64,000 bases of DNA from an uncultured Pseudomonadota bacterium (GCA_945952465.1 CAMFIB010000001.1:1650984-1714983), one strand, 5' to 3'; counted from the first letter of the stretch, positions 8,341-17,598 are shown. Numbers and translations: made by a program. Notes: generated by a model from the sequence alone, not told the origin.

Positions 8341-9390
8341 TCAGTTCTTCTGTGAGACGCCGGCCGAATCGAAGCTGGCCATCTCGCGCAGCACCGCGCA
8401 GGCCGACACCAGCAGCGGCCAGGCCAGCGCCGCGCCAGAGCCTTCGCCGAGCCGCAGCCCGAGGTCGAGCAGCGGCTGTGCCTGCAGGTGCTGCAGCAGC
8501 AGCGCATGGCCACGTTCGCCGGAGCGGTGGGCGAACACGCAGCGTTGCAGCACCCGGGTGTCGAGCGCCTGTGCCAGCAGCACCACCGCGCTGGTGATGA
8601 AGCCGTCGACGACGATGACGCGGTTCTCCTCGGCCGCCTGCAGCACCGCGCCCAACATGGTCGCCATCTCGAAGCCGCCGAACGCAGCCAGCACGTCGAG
8701 CGGCGCGGTGGCCCCGGCGTGGCGTAGCAGCACTTCGCGCAGCACGGCGGTCTTGCGGGCGATGCCATCGCCGTCGAGCCCGGTGCCGGCGCCGGTGCAA
8801 TCGGCGATGTCGAGGCCGCACAAGCGCGCCATGACCAGCGAGGCGGCTGAGGTGTTGCCAATGCCCATTTCGCCGGGCAGCAGCACGTTGCCGGGCAGGC
8901 GTTGGACCAGATCGCGGCCGTTCTGGATGGCGCGGTCACGTTGTTCGGCCGTCATCGCCGGGCCACTGAACGCGTCGGCGGTGCCGAGGGCGATCTTGGC
9001 GTTCACCAGCGCGGGCCTCGGCGCGAAGTCGTGCGCCACGCCGCAGTCGACCACCGTCAGCGCGATGCCGTGCTGGCGCGCCAGCACGCTCACACAGGCG
9101 CCGCCGGCAAGGAAGTTCTCGACCATCTGCCACGTCACGTCGCTCGGGTAGGCCGACACACCGCGCGCCGCCAGGCCGTGGTCACCGGCGAACACCACCA
9201 GTTGCGGTTCGCGCAGTTCCGGCGTCTCGCTGCCAAGGATGAGGCCAACGCGCAGCGCCAGCGCTTCGAGCTGGCCGAGCGAACCGAGCGGCTTGGTCTT
9301 GTGGTCGAGCTTGTGCTGCAGCGCCGCCCGCAGTTCGGGGCGGGCCAGGTCGGCCAGCGTCACCGCGCGTTCAGTGGCAGCCGCAGCCAC
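8341..9390 (-). CDS. cobT: Nicotinate-nucleotide--dimethylbenzimidazole phosphoribosyltransferase
   Basis: Makes alpha-ribazole 5'-phosphate, the lower-ligand nucleotide of cobalamin, from nicotinate mononucleotide and dimethylbenzimidazole. The 349 residues are full length, with KTKPLGSLG near the N-terminus, [18 protein letters not shown] and the active-site [11 protein letters not shown]. It is the last gene of the cobalamin operon. Translation is shown from a GTG at 9390, which overlaps the end of bioB by 20 bases; another GTG at 9363 would start just after the bioB stop and still keep the conserved domain. No clear Shine-Dalgarno separates the two options. Confidence 0.93.
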   Translation of the reverse strand: MAAAATERAVTLADLARPELRAALQHKLDHKTKPLGSLGQLEALALRVGLILGSETPELREPQLVVFAGDHGLAARGVSAYPSDVTWQMVENFLAGGACVSVLARQHGIALTVVDCGVAHDFAPRPALVNAKIALGTADAFSGPAMTAEQRDRAIQNGRDLVQRLPGNVLLPGEMGIGNTSAASLVMARLCGLDIADCTGAGTGLDGDGIARKTAVLREVLLRHAGATAPLDVLAAFGGFEMATMLGAVLQAAEENRVIVVDGFITSAVVLLAQALDTRVLQRCVFAHRSGERGHALLLQHLQAQPLLDLGLRLGEGSGAALAWPLLVSACAVLREMASFDSAGVSQKN

Positions 9391-10465
9391 CGCCGTGGCT
9401 GTGGCCCGCCGCCGCAGCGGCCGGTGCCAGGTTTTCCGTCGCCACCGATGCCGCCTCTTCGCCCGGCTTGCGGCCGCGCGGGTACATGCCGAGCTTGCCG
9501 AGCAGCGCCACGTCGTCCAGCGTTTCGGGGTTGTCGGTGGTCAGCAGCTTCTCGCCGAAGAAGATGGAGTTGGCGCCAGCCATGAAACACATGGCCTGCA
9601 CCGCCTCGCCCATCTGGCGCCGGCCGGCCGACAGCCGCACACGCGCCTTGGGCATCGCGATGCGGGCGACCGCGATGGTGCGCACGAATTCCAGCGGGTC
9701 CAGGTCTTCCTGGTCGGCCAGCGGCGTCCCCTCGACCTTGACCAGGTGGTTGATCGGCACCGATTCGGGGTACGGATTCAGGTTGGCGAGTTGCGCGATC
9801 AGTGCGGCGCGTTGGCGGCGCGTTTCGCCCATGCCGACAATACCGCCGCAGCAGACCTTGACGCCGGCCGTGCGCACATGGCCCAGCGTGTCGAGTCGGT
9901 CCTGGTATTCGCGGGTCTTGATGACCTGGCCGTAGAACTCCGGCGCGGTGTCGAGGTTGTGGTTGTAGTAGTCCAGCCCCGCGTCGGCCAGCGCCTGCGC
10001 CTGGCCTTCTTCCAGCATGCCCAGCGTGGCGCAGGTCTCCAGACCCAGCGACTTCACGCCGCGCACCAGCTCCGACACCTTTTCGATGTCGCGGTCTTTC
10101 GGCGCGCGCCAGGCCGCACCCATGCAGAAGCGGGTGGCGCCGGCGTCTTTCGCGGCGCGGGCAGCGGCCAGCACGTCGTCGGGGCCCATCAGCTTGGTGG
10201 CTTCCACGCCGGTGTCGTAGCGAGCGGCCTGCGGGCAGTAGGAGCAGTCTTCCGGGCAGCCGCCGGTCTTCACCGACAGCAGCGTGGCGAACTCGACCTC
10301 GCAGGGGTCGAAGTTGGCGCGGTGCACGACCTGGGCACGGTGCATCAGTTCGGGCAGCGGCAGCGCCATCAGCGCGTCCACGGCGGCGACCGTCCACGGC
10401 GCGGCGGCGGCGCGTTGTTCGGCATCACGGACGGCGGCCAGCGCCTGACTTTCGGTGGAACCCAT
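9371..10465 (-). CDS. bioB: Biotin synthase
   Basis: Radical-SAM enzyme inserting sulfur into dethiobiotin. The [4Fe-4S]/SAM motif CPEDCSYC supplies Cys70, Cys74 and Cys77; the rest matches BioB throughout ([29 protein letters not shown]). The C-terminus carries an Ala-rich stretch and a His/Cys tail, [11 protein letters not shown], that could bind metal. The start at 10465 is preferred over an in-frame ATG at 10483 because GGAG lies 6 bases upstream and within the longer version. It sits inside the cobalamin operon, 36 bases after cobQ and overlapping cobT, instead of with other biotin genes, none of which are in the window. Confidence 0.95.
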   Translation of the reverse strand: MGSTESQALAAVRDAEQRAAAAPWTVAAVDALMALPLPELMHRAQVVHRANFDPCEVEFATLLSVKTGGCPEDCSYCPQAARYDTGVEATKLMGPDDVLAAARAAKDAGATRFCMGAAWRAPKDRDIEKVSELVRGVKSLGLETCATLGMLEEGQAQALADAGLDYYNHNLDTAPEFYGQVIKTREYQDRLDTLGHVRTAGVKVCCGGIVGMGETRRQRAALIAQLANLNPYPESVPINHLVKVEGTPLADQEDLDPLEFVRTIAVARIAMPKARVRLSAGRRQMGEAVQAMCFMAGANSIFFGEKLLTTDNPETLDDVALLGKLGMYPRGRKPGEEAASVATENLAPAAAAAGHSHGGGCGCH

Positions 10466-10501
10466 CAACTTCTCCAGAGGCAAGAAAACAGCGGTGGCCG
10501 G

Positions 10502-11971
10502 TCAGCGAACCAGCCCCTTCAACACGCCGGGCGCGCAGTGCGCCTCGACAAAATCGGCGAGCCCGTCGAATGTTGCATCGAGCGTCGGCACTTTTGCGGA
10601 CAGGCCGGGCACATTTGGCGCCAGCCCGCCGGCGAACAGCGCCTGCAAGACCGCGGCATCCTCGAACAGGCCGTGCAGGTAGACACCCAGCACGTTGCCA
10701 GCCCCATTTTGCCACGCCAGCCCCTCCGGCATGACCGCGCGGACGGGCGCCATTCCCGGGTGCTGCGCGGTCTGGCCGTGGTGGATTTCATAGCCCTTCG
10801 CGACCACGCCGGACAGCGCCTGCCACGGCCCGGTCAGCTCGCCGAACGCGGCCTCGCGGTGCCGCACGGTTTTCTCCGGCGCGAAGGTGGTCACCAGCGG
10901 CAGCAGCCCAAGGCCGGGCGCGTTGCCGTCGATGCCGTGCGGGTCGACCAGCGCCTCGCCCAGCACCTGCAGCCCGCCGCAGATGCCGAGCACCGCCCCG
11001 CCCTTCGCCGCATGGGCGGCCACCGCGGCGTCCAGCCGCTGCGCGCGCAGCCAGGCCAGGTCGGCGCTGGTGTGTTTGGAGCCGGGCAGGATGAGCCAGT
11101 CGGCACGCGCCAGCGCCGCCGGGCCACGCGCCCAGACCAGCCGCACGCCGGGGATGTTCTTCAGCGGCTGGAACTCGTCGAGGTTGCTGATGCGCGGCCA
11201 CGCGACGACGGCAATGGTCAGGTTCGCCTCCCCCGGCGTGGCGCCCATGTCGAAGACGCCGTCTTCCTCGGGCAGGCCATGCTGCCACAGCATGGGCAGC
11301 GTCGCCACGGTCGGTACGCCGGTCATCGCTTCGAGCTGCTGCGGACCAGGCGCCAGCAGCGACGCATCGCCCCGGAACTTGTTCAGCACGAAACCGGCCA
11401 GCCGCGCGCGGTCGGCGTCGTCGAGCAGCGCCCAGGTGCCGTAGAGGTGCGCAAAGGCGCCGCCGCGGTCGATGTCGGTCACCAGCAGGCAGCGCGCGTC
11501 GGCGTGGTGGGCGCTGCGCATATTGACGATGTCGCTGTCCTTCAAATTGATCTCGGCCGGTGAGCCAGCGCCTTCCATCACGACCACGTCGTTCTCGGCC
11601 AGCAGTTCGTCGAGAGCGCCGGCCACCTGCGGCCAGACCGAGGCGCTGCGGCCGCGCCACGCCATCTTCGACAGCCGCTCGTCGACCCGGCCGAGCAGCA
11701 CGACCTGGCTGCGTGTGTCGGCCTCGGGTTTCAGCAGCAGCGGGTTCATGCGCACGTCGGGCACGGCGCGGGCGGCGAGTGCCTGGAAATACTGCGCGCT
11801 GCCGATCTCGCCACCCGCAACGACCCGGGCGTTGTTGCTCATGTTCTGCGCCTTGAACGGCGCGACCTTGTAGCCTTGGCGCGCGTACCAGCGGCACAGC
11901 GCGGTGGCGACCCAGCTCTTGCCGGCACCGCTGGTCGTGCCCAGCACCATGACGGCTTTGGCGCGCGTCAT
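10502..11971 (-). CDS. cobQ: Cobyric acid synthase
   Basis: Glutamine-dependent amidase that amidates side chains b, d, e and g of adenosylcobyrinic acid a,c-diamide. Its 489 residues have the N-terminal ATP loop VLGTTSGAGKSW (9-20), the PFKAQNMSNNARV segment, and a C-terminal class I glutamine amidotransferase domain with the nucleophile in VLGICGGLQVLG and the late histidine in YEIHHGQT. Its ATG overlaps the cobC stop as ATGA (11968-11971), indicating coupling. It is part of the riboswitch-led operon. Confidence 0.95.
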   Translation of the reverse strand: MTRAKAVMVLGTTSGAGKSWVATALCRWYARQGYKVAPFKAQNMSNNARVVAGGEIGSAQYFQALAARAVPDVRMNPLLLKPEADTRSQVVLLGRVDERLSKMAWRGRSASVWPQVAGALDELLAENDVVVMEGAGSPAEINLKDSDIVNMRSAHHADARCLLVTDIDRGGAFAHLYGTWALLDDADRARLAGFVLNKFRGDASLLAPGPQQLEAMTGVPTVATLPMLWQHGLPEEDGVFDMGATPGEANLTIAVVAWPRISNLDEFQPLKNIPGVRLVWARGPAALARADWLILPGSKHTSADLAWLRAQRLDAAVAAHAAKGGAVLGICGGLQVLGEALVDPHGIDGNAPGLGLLPLVTTFAPEKTVRHREAAFGELTGPWQALSGVVAKGYEIHHGQTAQHPGMAPVRAVMPEGLAWQNGAGNVLGVYLHGLFEDAAVLQALFAGGLAPNVPGLSAKVPTLDATFDGLADFVEAHCAPGVLKGLVR

Positions 11972-12972
11972 GCCATCACCTGTTCAACGGCCAACGCCAG
12001 TTCGTCCTGCGCCTCGGGCGGCAGCACCGACAGCCGCACCAAGCCCGGCAGGCCGAACGACGCGCAGTCCCGCAGCTTGATGCCCCGCTCGCGCAGTGCC
12101 GACAGCAGCCGCGCCACGCCGCGCGGGCCGTCCACCGGCGGCCGCGCGCAGAAGAAGTTCGCCAGGCTGGGCTCGCAGCGCCAGCCGGCCGATTCGCACC
12201 ACGCCACCTGCCGCTGTTTCCATGCGGCCAGCGCGACCATGCTGCCCGCCAGCCAGGCCTGCGCGGACAGCGTGGCCCAGGCCGACAGCAGCGCCACGCC
12301 ATGGGCACCCAGCACCCACGACGGCGCCCGCTGCACCAGCGTGCGCACCGCGTCGTCGGCGCCTTCAGGCGCGATCGCATAAGCGCCGCGCACGCCCGTC
12401 AGCCCCATCGCCTTGTTCGGCGACCAGAGCTGCCAAATGGCGTCGAGCTGGTCGGGGGTGTGGGCGATCGGCTCGCCCAGGCGCAGCGGCTCGTAGGCGC
12501 GGTCGAGCACGACGGTGGGGCCGCGTCGGATGGTCAGCAGGGCCGGCAGATCGGCATCGCGCTGGCCGAGCGGGCTGGACGGCTCGCAGCACCAGGCCAG
12601 CGCGGCCCTCTCTGCGTCGGCGCTGATCCGCAGGCCGTGCGCCATCGCAGCCGCCGCGTAGTCGCCATAGCCGTGCCGCGGCAGCACGACGCCGCCATTG
12701 CAGGTGGACGCCACCCAGCCGCTGATGCGAAAGATGAATTCGCTCGCGCTGCCGCCGACGACGATGCGGCCCGGTGCCACACCGTGCCAGTCGGCCAGTT
12801 GCTCGCGCAGCGCGGTGTAGGCGGGGTCGGGGTAGGCCGTGGCGTCGGCGGCGGTGACTGCGGCGCGCACGGCCGGGCAAGGGCCGCAGCCGTTGCTGTT
12901 GCTGGAGAAATCGAGCCGGGGCACACCAAGCGCGTCGGGGCCGCCGTGCTGACGGGTGGGGTCGTGGGCCAT
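11968..12972 (-). CDS. cobC: Threonine-phosphate decarboxylase / CobC-type aminotransferase-fold enzyme
   Basis: PLP enzyme supplying the (R)-1-amino-2-propanol phosphate arm that CobD attaches to cobyric acid. The 334 residues have the family opening HGGPDA...LDFSSNSNGCGP, YPDPAYTALREQLA, and the PLP-lysine region LWSPNKAMGLTGVRG. The ATG at 12972 follows the cobD stop by 2 bases and the gene overlaps cobQ (ATGA). Naming follows the Pseudomonas scheme; in Salmonella terms it corresponds to CobD. Confidence 0.88.
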   Translation of the reverse strand: MAHDPTRQHGGPDALGVPRLDFSSNSNGCGPCPAVRAAVTAADATAYPDPAYTALREQLADWHGVAPGRIVVGGSASEFIFRISGWVASTCNGGVVLPRHGYGDYAAAAMAHGLRISADAERAALAWCCEPSSPLGQRDADLPALLTIRRGPTVVLDRAYEPLRLGEPIAHTPDQLDAIWQLWSPNKAMGLTGVRGAYAIAPEGADDAVRTLVQRAPSWVLGAHGVALLSAWATLSAQAWLAGSMVALAAWKQRQVAWCESAGWRCEPSLANFFCARPPVDGPRGVARLLSALRERGIKLRDCASFGLPGLVRLSVLPPEAQDELALAVEQVMA

Positions 12973-12974
12973 GG

Positions 12975-13976
12975 TCAGATCCGAAACAGCCACCACGGCG
13001 CTATGAAAACAAGAGCTATAAACCCAATCGGGACACTGACCAGCAGTGCATTTGATGCATGAACAAGGGCCTGCACCACATCGGCCGCCCGGGGCTCCCG
13101 GCCCGCAGCGTTGAGCACATAGACGCCCGGTTTGCCCAATCGCACGCCGATCAGCAGCGCCATCGCGCCCATCGGCCAGCCGCCGTTGGGCGACGGCGTC
13201 AGCCGGGCCTCGGCGCGCAGGCGGCCGAGCGAGAGTTCGCCTGCGCGGTTGGCGCCGATCGCCAGCAGCATCGCGGTGAGGCGGGCCGGCAGCCACGACA
13301 ACACGTCGTCGGCCCGGGCGGCCCAGCGGCCGGCGTGCGTCCAGTCGCGGCCGTTGCGCTCGCCGCGGTAGCCCCACATCGCGTCGGCGGTGTTGGCGAA
13401 GCGGTACAGCACCGCGCCCGGCAGGCCGAGCAACACGAACCAGAACAACGGCGCGACGACCGAGTCGTTGAGGTTCTCGGCCAGCGACTCGATTGCGGTC
13501 TCGCGCACCTCGGCCTCGCTGAGGCTGCCCGTGTCGCGGCTGACCAGCCACGCCAGGCGCTCGCGCCCGGCTTCCAGCGATTCGGCCAGCGCAGCATCGA
13601 CCGCCCGCACCTCGTCCTTCAGCATGCGCCAGGCCAGCATGGGTTTCAGCGCCAGCGCCAGCACCGGCAACGCGAGCCAGAACGGCATGTCGCGGGCCAC
13701 CGACTGCTGCAGCCACCAAGCGCCGCCGGTGACCAGCGCCGCGCCGAAGCACCAGGCCAGCGCGCCGCCGATAAACGCCGCCGCCGGCGAGCGCCGCGGA
13801 ATGCGCCGGCCCGCCGCATCCAGGTACAGGCCGAAGCCGACCACCGGGTGCAGCGCGGCCGGCGGCTCACCCCACAGCCGGTCGATCAGCAGCGCCAGCA
13901 GCATCACGCCGCCCAGCAGCAGGCCAACTTCGTCCTGCGGGGTCAGGTGGACGGCGGGAAGACCACCGTGGGTCAT
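12975..13976 (-). CDS. cobD: Adenosylcobinamide-phosphate synthase (CbiB/CobD), integral membrane
   Basis: Joins aminopropanol (phosphate) to adenosylcobyric acid. The 333 residues contain several membrane segments, LLIDRLWGEPPAALHPVVGFG near the N-terminus, ETAIESLAENLNDSVVAPLFW and LPARLTAMLLAIGA, all diagnostic. The start overlaps the cobO stop by one base (TGATG). The last 30 or so residues are unusual: codons for about residues 305-326 lie in a dispersed AT-rich repeat (13000-13063), giving a hydrophobic tail ending in PWWLFRI. Confidence 0.9.
   Translation of the reverse strand: MTHGGLPAVHLTPQDEVGLLLGGVMLLALLIDRLWGEPPAALHPVVGFGLYLDAAGRRIPRRSPAAAFIGGALAWCFGAALVTGGAWWLQQSVARDMPFWLALPVLALALKPMLAWRMLKDEVRAVDAALAESLEAGRERLAWLVSRDTGSLSEAEVRETAIESLAENLNDSVVAPLFWFVLLGLPGAVLYRFANTADAMWGYRGERNGRDWTHAGRWAARADDVLSWLPARLTAMLLAIGANRAGELSLGRLRAEARLTPSPNGGWPMGAMALLIGVRLGKPGVYVLNAAGREPRAADVVQALVHASNALLVSVPIGFIALVFIAPWWLFRI
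13000..13063 (+). repeat. Dispersed AT-rich repeat, copy B (inside cobD)
   Basis: Starts GCTATGAAAACAAGAGCTAT and continues with a CACTGACCAGC core and GCATTTGATGCAT. It has the same layout and orientation as the other copies. It lies on the non-template side of cobD and is translated in frame as the penultimate segment of that protein. Confidence 0.7.
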
Positions 13977-14545
13977 CAGTCCTCGATGCCGCGCTGAGCC
14001 GGAATGCCGGCGTTGAACGCGTGTTTGATCTTGGTCATCTCGGTCACCGTGTCGGCCAGTTCGATGATCTCGGGCGGGCAGCGCCGGCCGGTCAGGCAGA
14101 CGTGCACGTCCTTGGGCCGCTCGCGCAGCGTGGCCAGCACGTCGTCCAGCGGCAGCCAGCCGTAGATCAGCGGGTAGGTGATTTCGTCGAGCACGACGAG
14201 GAAATGTTCACCCCCGAGGATGGTGGCTTTGGCCTTCTGCCAGCCGTCGCGTGCGAGCTGTGCGGAGTGCTCCAGGTCCTGACTTTTCCATGAAAAACCG
14301 TCGCCGAGCCCTTCGATCGGCAGGCCGATCTGCTCGAACATGCGGTGCTCGCCGAAACGCGCGCTGGGCACCTTCATGAACTGGTAGATCTTCACCGCCT
14401 TGCCGCGGCCGTGGGCACGCAGCGCGAGGCCGAAGGCTGCGGTGCTCTTGCCCTTGCCGTCACCGGTGTTGACGATGACGAGGCCGCGACGCTCGCCCTC
14501 GGGCTTCTCATAGGGTTTGGCGGTGGGCGGGGTTTCGATCTGCAT
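13976..14545 (-). CDS. cobO: Cob(I)yrinic acid a,c-diamide adenosyltransferase
   Basis: Transfers the 5'-deoxyadenosyl group of ATP to cobalt(I) of corrinoids; CobO/BtuR type. The 189 residues show the ATP loop NTGDGKGKSTAAFG (26-39), MKVPSARFGEH, LDEITYPLIYGWL and the closing TEMTKIKHAF. It works in both salvage of imported corrinoids and de novo assembly. It lies 19 bases after the ABC ATPase gene and overlaps cobD by one base. Confidence 0.95.
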   Translation of the reverse strand: MQIETPPTAKPYEKPEGERRGLVIVNTGDGKGKSTAAFGLALRAHGRGKAVKIYQFMKVPSARFGEHRMFEQIGLPIEGLGDGFSWKSQDLEHSAQLARDGWQKAKATILGGEHFLVVLDEITYPLIYGWLPLDDVLATLRERPKDVHVCLTGRRCPPEIIELADTVTEMTKIKHAFNAGIPAQRGIED

Positions 14546-14564
14546 GGTGATTCTCAGAATTCGG

Positions 14565-15326
14565 TCATCGGGGCACGGCCAGCCACTGCTGGCCGATGCG
14601 GTGCACCGCGAGGCGCTGGCCGAAGACGGCGCTCAGTGCGGCGTGGGTGGCGGGGTGGTCGCAGGGGCCGTGGTGCAGCACGCGGCCGCCGTCCATCACG
14701 ACGAGGTCGTGCGCCTGCAGCGCGATCGAGATCTCGTGCAGCACGCTGACCACCGTGCGGCCGGCGGCGGTTTCGGCGCGCACCAGGTCCATCCAGTCGG
14801 CCTGGTGTGGCGGGTCGAGGTTGGCGAGCGGTTCGTCCATCAGCAGCAGATCGGCCTGCACCGCCAGCGCGCGGGCCAGCAGCACCCGCTGGCGCTCGCC
14901 ACCGGAGAGCGCACCGAGCGAGCGAGCGCGCCAGTCCCAGGCCTGAGTGGCGCGCAGCGCCGCCTCCACCGCCGCGCGGTCGGCGGCCGAGGGCGGCGCC
15001 AGCCAGGGCTGGTGCGGCAGCCGGCCGAGCATGGCGACGTCGAACACGCTGAGGTCTTCGGCGCCGGTCTCGCCCTGGCCCAGCCACGACATCGCGCGCG
15101 CCCGTTCGCGGCCCGGCAGCCCCGTCAGCGGCCGGCCGAACAGCGCGACCTCGCCGCGGTGCGGCAGCAAACCAGCCAGCGCTTTCAGCAGCGTCGATTT
15201 GCCGGCGCCGTTGGGGCCGACGATGGCGGTCCATCGGCCGCGCGGCACAGCCACGTCTATGCCATGCAGCACCTCGGTACCGCCGAGCGACGCAGTGAGG
15301 CCACGCGCTTCGATCGCCGCGTTCAC
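14565..15326 (-). CDS. btuD: Vitamin B12/corrinoid ABC transporter ATP-binding protein
   Basis: A 253-residue FecE/BtuD-type ATPase: Walker A GPNGAGKST, signature LSGGERQRV, Walker B LLLMDEPLANLD and the H-loop VLHE. It energises the BtuC-type permease to import corrinoid delivered by BtuF. The start is taken as GTG at 15326 because it overlaps the permease stop as GTGA (15323-15326), the junction style of this operon; a longer in-frame version from 15368 would intrude into the permease. Confidence 0.9.
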   Translation of the reverse strand: MNAAIEARGLTASLGGTEVLHGIDVAVPRGRWTAIVGPNGAGKSTLLKALAGLLPHRGEVALFGRPLTGLPGRERARAMSWLGQGETGAEDLSVFDVAMLGRLPHQPWLAPPSAADRAAVEAALRATQAWDWRARSLGALSGGERQRVLLARALAVQADLLLMDEPLANLDPPHQADWMDLVRAETAAGRTVVSVLHEISIALQAHDLVVMDGGRVLHHGPCDHPATHAALSAVFGQRLAVHRIGQQWLAVPR

Positions 15327-16330
15327 AGCACACCCCCCTCGCGGCCACGGCGACGGTGCATCAGCCACAGCAGGTAGCTGCCGCCGAGCAGCGCGGTGAG
15401 CACCCCCACCGGCAGTTCCTGCGGCGCGATGATCCAGCGGGCCAGCACGTCGGCGGCCACCAGCAGCGTGCCGCCCATCAGCGCGCTCAGCACCACCAGC
15501 CGGCCGTGGGTGGTCTTGACGATGGAGCGCACCAGGTGCGGCGCGGCCAAACCCACGAAGGCGATCAGCCCCGTCTGCGCGACCGCTGCGCCGGTCGAGA
15601 GCGCCAGCACCGCGACCAGCGCCACGCGCACCGCCGCCAGCGGCAGGCCCAGGCTGGCGGCCGTAGCCTCGCCGAGCGCCAGCCCGTCAAGCGCGCGACC
15701 CAGCGCCCAGGCCACCAGCGCAGCCGGCAGCAGCACGGCCACCATCACGCCGCACGAGGCCCAGCCGACGAAACCGGTGCTGCCCAGCATGAAGGCCTGC
15801 ATGGCCTGCAGGATGTCCGGCGCCGCCAGCGTGACGAGGTCGCGCGCGGCGCCCAGCACCACGCCGACGATGACGCCGGCCAGCAGCAGCCGCAGCGTGT
15901 GCTGCGCGCCCTTGGCCAGCGCCAGCGTCAGCAGCACACCGGCCACCGCGCCGGCGAAGGCCGCGCCGGTCAGGCCCAGCCGCACCAGCCACTGCGTGGC
16001 GAACGGCGAGGCACCGAACAACGCCAGCGCCAGCGCCACGCCGAGCGCCGCGCCGGTCGCGCTGCCCAGCAGGTAGGGGTCGGCCAGCGGGTTGCGGAAC
16101 AGGCCTTGCGCCACCGCGCCAGCCAGCCCCAGCAGGCCGCCGGCCACCCAGGCGCCCAGCGTGCGCGGCAGCCGGATCTCCCAGACGATCTGCCACGCCA
16201 CCGGGTCGTGCCACGCGCGCAGCACGCTCTCGAAACCGGTGCTGCCCACGCCCACGCCCACCGCGAGCACGGCCAGGCCCACCAGCAGCAGGCCAATCGC
16301 GAGGGCGGCCGCCCGGCCTGCGCTGCTCAT
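15323..16330 (-). CDS. btuC: Vitamin B12/corrinoid ABC transporter permease, FecCD family
   Basis: A 335-residue multi-spanning inner-membrane permease with the FecCD marks RLPRTLGAWVAGGLLGLAG, FRNPLADPYLLG and LIAFVGLAAPHLVRS. It begins MSSAGRAAALAIG at 16330, 4 bases after the VOC gene stop; an upstream in-frame ATG (16375) would overlap that gene. With btuD and btuF it forms a complete importer in the same riboswitch-led transcript as the outer-membrane receptor BtuB. Confidence 0.9.
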   Translation of the reverse strand: MSSAGRAAALAIGLLLVGLAVLAVGVGVGSTGFESVLRAWHDPVAWQIVWEIRLPRTLGAWVAGGLLGLAGAVAQGLFRNPLADPYLLGSATGAALGVALALALFGASPFATQWLVRLGLTGAAFAGAVAGVLLTLALAKGAQHTLRLLLAGVIVGVVLGAARDLVTLAAPDILQAMQAFMLGSTGFVGWASCGVMVAVLLPAALVAWALGRALDGLALGEATAASLGLPLAAVRVALVAVLALSTGAAVAQTGLIAFVGLAAPHLVRSIVKTTHGRLVVLSALMGGTLLVAADVLARWIIAPQELPVGVLTALLGGSYLLWLMHRRRGREGGVL

Positions 16331-16334
16331 CCGG

Positions 16335-16727
16335 TCACTTGCCGTCGTGCCACTGTGCGAAGTGCAGCAGCACACCGGCCGGGTCGATCACATGCGTGAC
16401 CAGCGCGCCGTAAGGCTGCTCGGCCGGCGGGCTGACGCGCGCGCCGGGAAACTCGCCGGTGGCAATGACGCGCTCGGCGAGCGCGTGCCAGGCCATCGCG
16501 TCGTCCACCGACAGGTGCAGCATGGTGTTCTCGGCCCACTCCTTCTGGTAGTAGGCCTGCAGGTAGAAACGGGTGTCGCCGCGCTCCAGCAGCGCGAGGT
16601 TGGCGTCGGCGTAGCCTTCCGTCCATCCGAGCGCGGCGTAGAAGCGGCGCGACAGCGCGTAGTCTTTCGCGGGCACGAAGGCCCGCAGGTCGGTCGCGTG
16701 GGGTTGCGGTTGTGTGTTTGCGGTCAT
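16335..16727 (-). CDS. VOC (glyoxalase/bleomycin-resistance fold) protein
   Basis: A 130-residue single vicinal-oxygen-chelate domain: DLRAFVPAKDYALSRRFYAALGW at the start and a HVIDPAGVLLHFAQW strand at the end. The ATG at 16727 is preferred because AGGTGG lies about 5 bases upstream; a GTG at 16736 overlaps that site. It sits between btuF and btuC in the cobalamin operon, so co-expression with corrinoid uptake is expected, but a role there is not established. Substrate and metal are unknown. Confidence 0.8.
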   Translation of the reverse strand: MTANTQPQPHATDLRAFVPAKDYALSRRFYAALGWTEGYADANLALLERGDTRFYLQAYYQKEWAENTMLHLSVDDAMAWHALAERVIATGEFPGARVSPPAEQPYGALVTHVIDPAGVLLHFAQWHDGK

Positions 16728-16728
16728 G

Positions 16729-17598
16729 TCATCCACCTTTCTCGATCAGACATTTCGCCATCAGCCGGGCTGCCTCGGCCATGCGCGGCCCGGGCCGCAC
16801 CAGCACGTCGGACTCGTCGGCGGTGAACACGCAGACGCGGTCTTCGCGCAGCGCGCGCATGCCGGCCCAGCCGGGGCGCTGCGCCATGCCCTGCACGTTG
16901 CGCTGGCCGATCATGATGACGTCGGGGTTGGCGCGCACCACGTATTCGGGGTTGATGCGCGGGAACGGGCCCAGCTCCGGCGTGACGATGTTGCGCGCAC
17001 CCAGCCGCGCCATCAGCTCGCCGATGAAGGATTGTGGCCCCGCCGCGAAACCGCCGATGCTCACCTCGTAGTACACGCGCAGCGGCGCCGCGCGCCGGGG
17101 CATGGCCTGCGCCACCGCCGACACGCCGGCGTCGATCGCTCGCCAGATGCGCCCCGCGTCGCGCACCTCCAGCAGCTCGCCGATGCGGGCCATCACGCGC
17201 TGCGCGCCGGCCGCGCTCTTGGGTTCCATGGCCAGCACCTTCAGCCCCAGCGCTTCCAGCCGCTCCACGCCGCGCGAGCTGATGGCGGCCAGCACCACGT
17301 CGGGCTTCAGCGCCACCACGGCCTCGATGTTGGGGTCGACACCCCCACCCACCTGCGGCAGCGCCTTCACCGCCGCCGGAAAGTTGGAGTAGCGGTCGAC
17401 GCCGACGAGGCGCCGGCATTCGCCCAGCTCGCAGACCGTTTCGGTCAGCGACGGCAGCAGCGAGACGATGCGCTGCGGCGGCTGCGCGAAGGTGACGGTG
17501 ACGCCCCGGTCGTCGGTCACCGTCACCGGCGCAGACCGGGCGGCGGCGGCCAGCGCGGCCAGCGCCACGCACGCGAGCGCTTTTTTCCAGAAACTCAT
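16729..17598 (-). CDS. btuF: Periplasmic cobalamin-binding protein
   Basis: A 289-residue class III substrate-binding protein with a Sec signal peptide (about residues 1-23, cleavage after AAARSA). The mature part opens VTVTDDRGVTVTFAQPPQRIVSLLPS and has the typical ALKPDVVLA and ANPDVIMIG strands of the two BtuF/FepB lobes. It passes corrinoid to the BtuCD importer encoded two genes downstream. The ATG overlaps the cobU stop as ATGA (17595-17598). Confidence 0.9.
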   Translation of the reverse strand: MSFWKKALACVALAALAAAARSAPVTVTDDRGVTVTFAQPPQRIVSLLPSLTETVCELGECRRLVGVDRYSNFPAAVKALPQVGGGVDPNIEAVVALKPDVVLAAISSRGVERLEALGLKVLAMEPKSAAGAQRVMARIGELLEVRDAGRIWRAIDAGVSAVAQAMPRRAAPLRVYYEVSIGGFAAGPQSFIGELMARLGARNIVTPELGPFPRINPEYVVRANPDVIMIGQRNVQGMAQRPGWAGMRALREDRVCVFTADESDVLVRPGPRMAEAARLMAKCLIEKGG

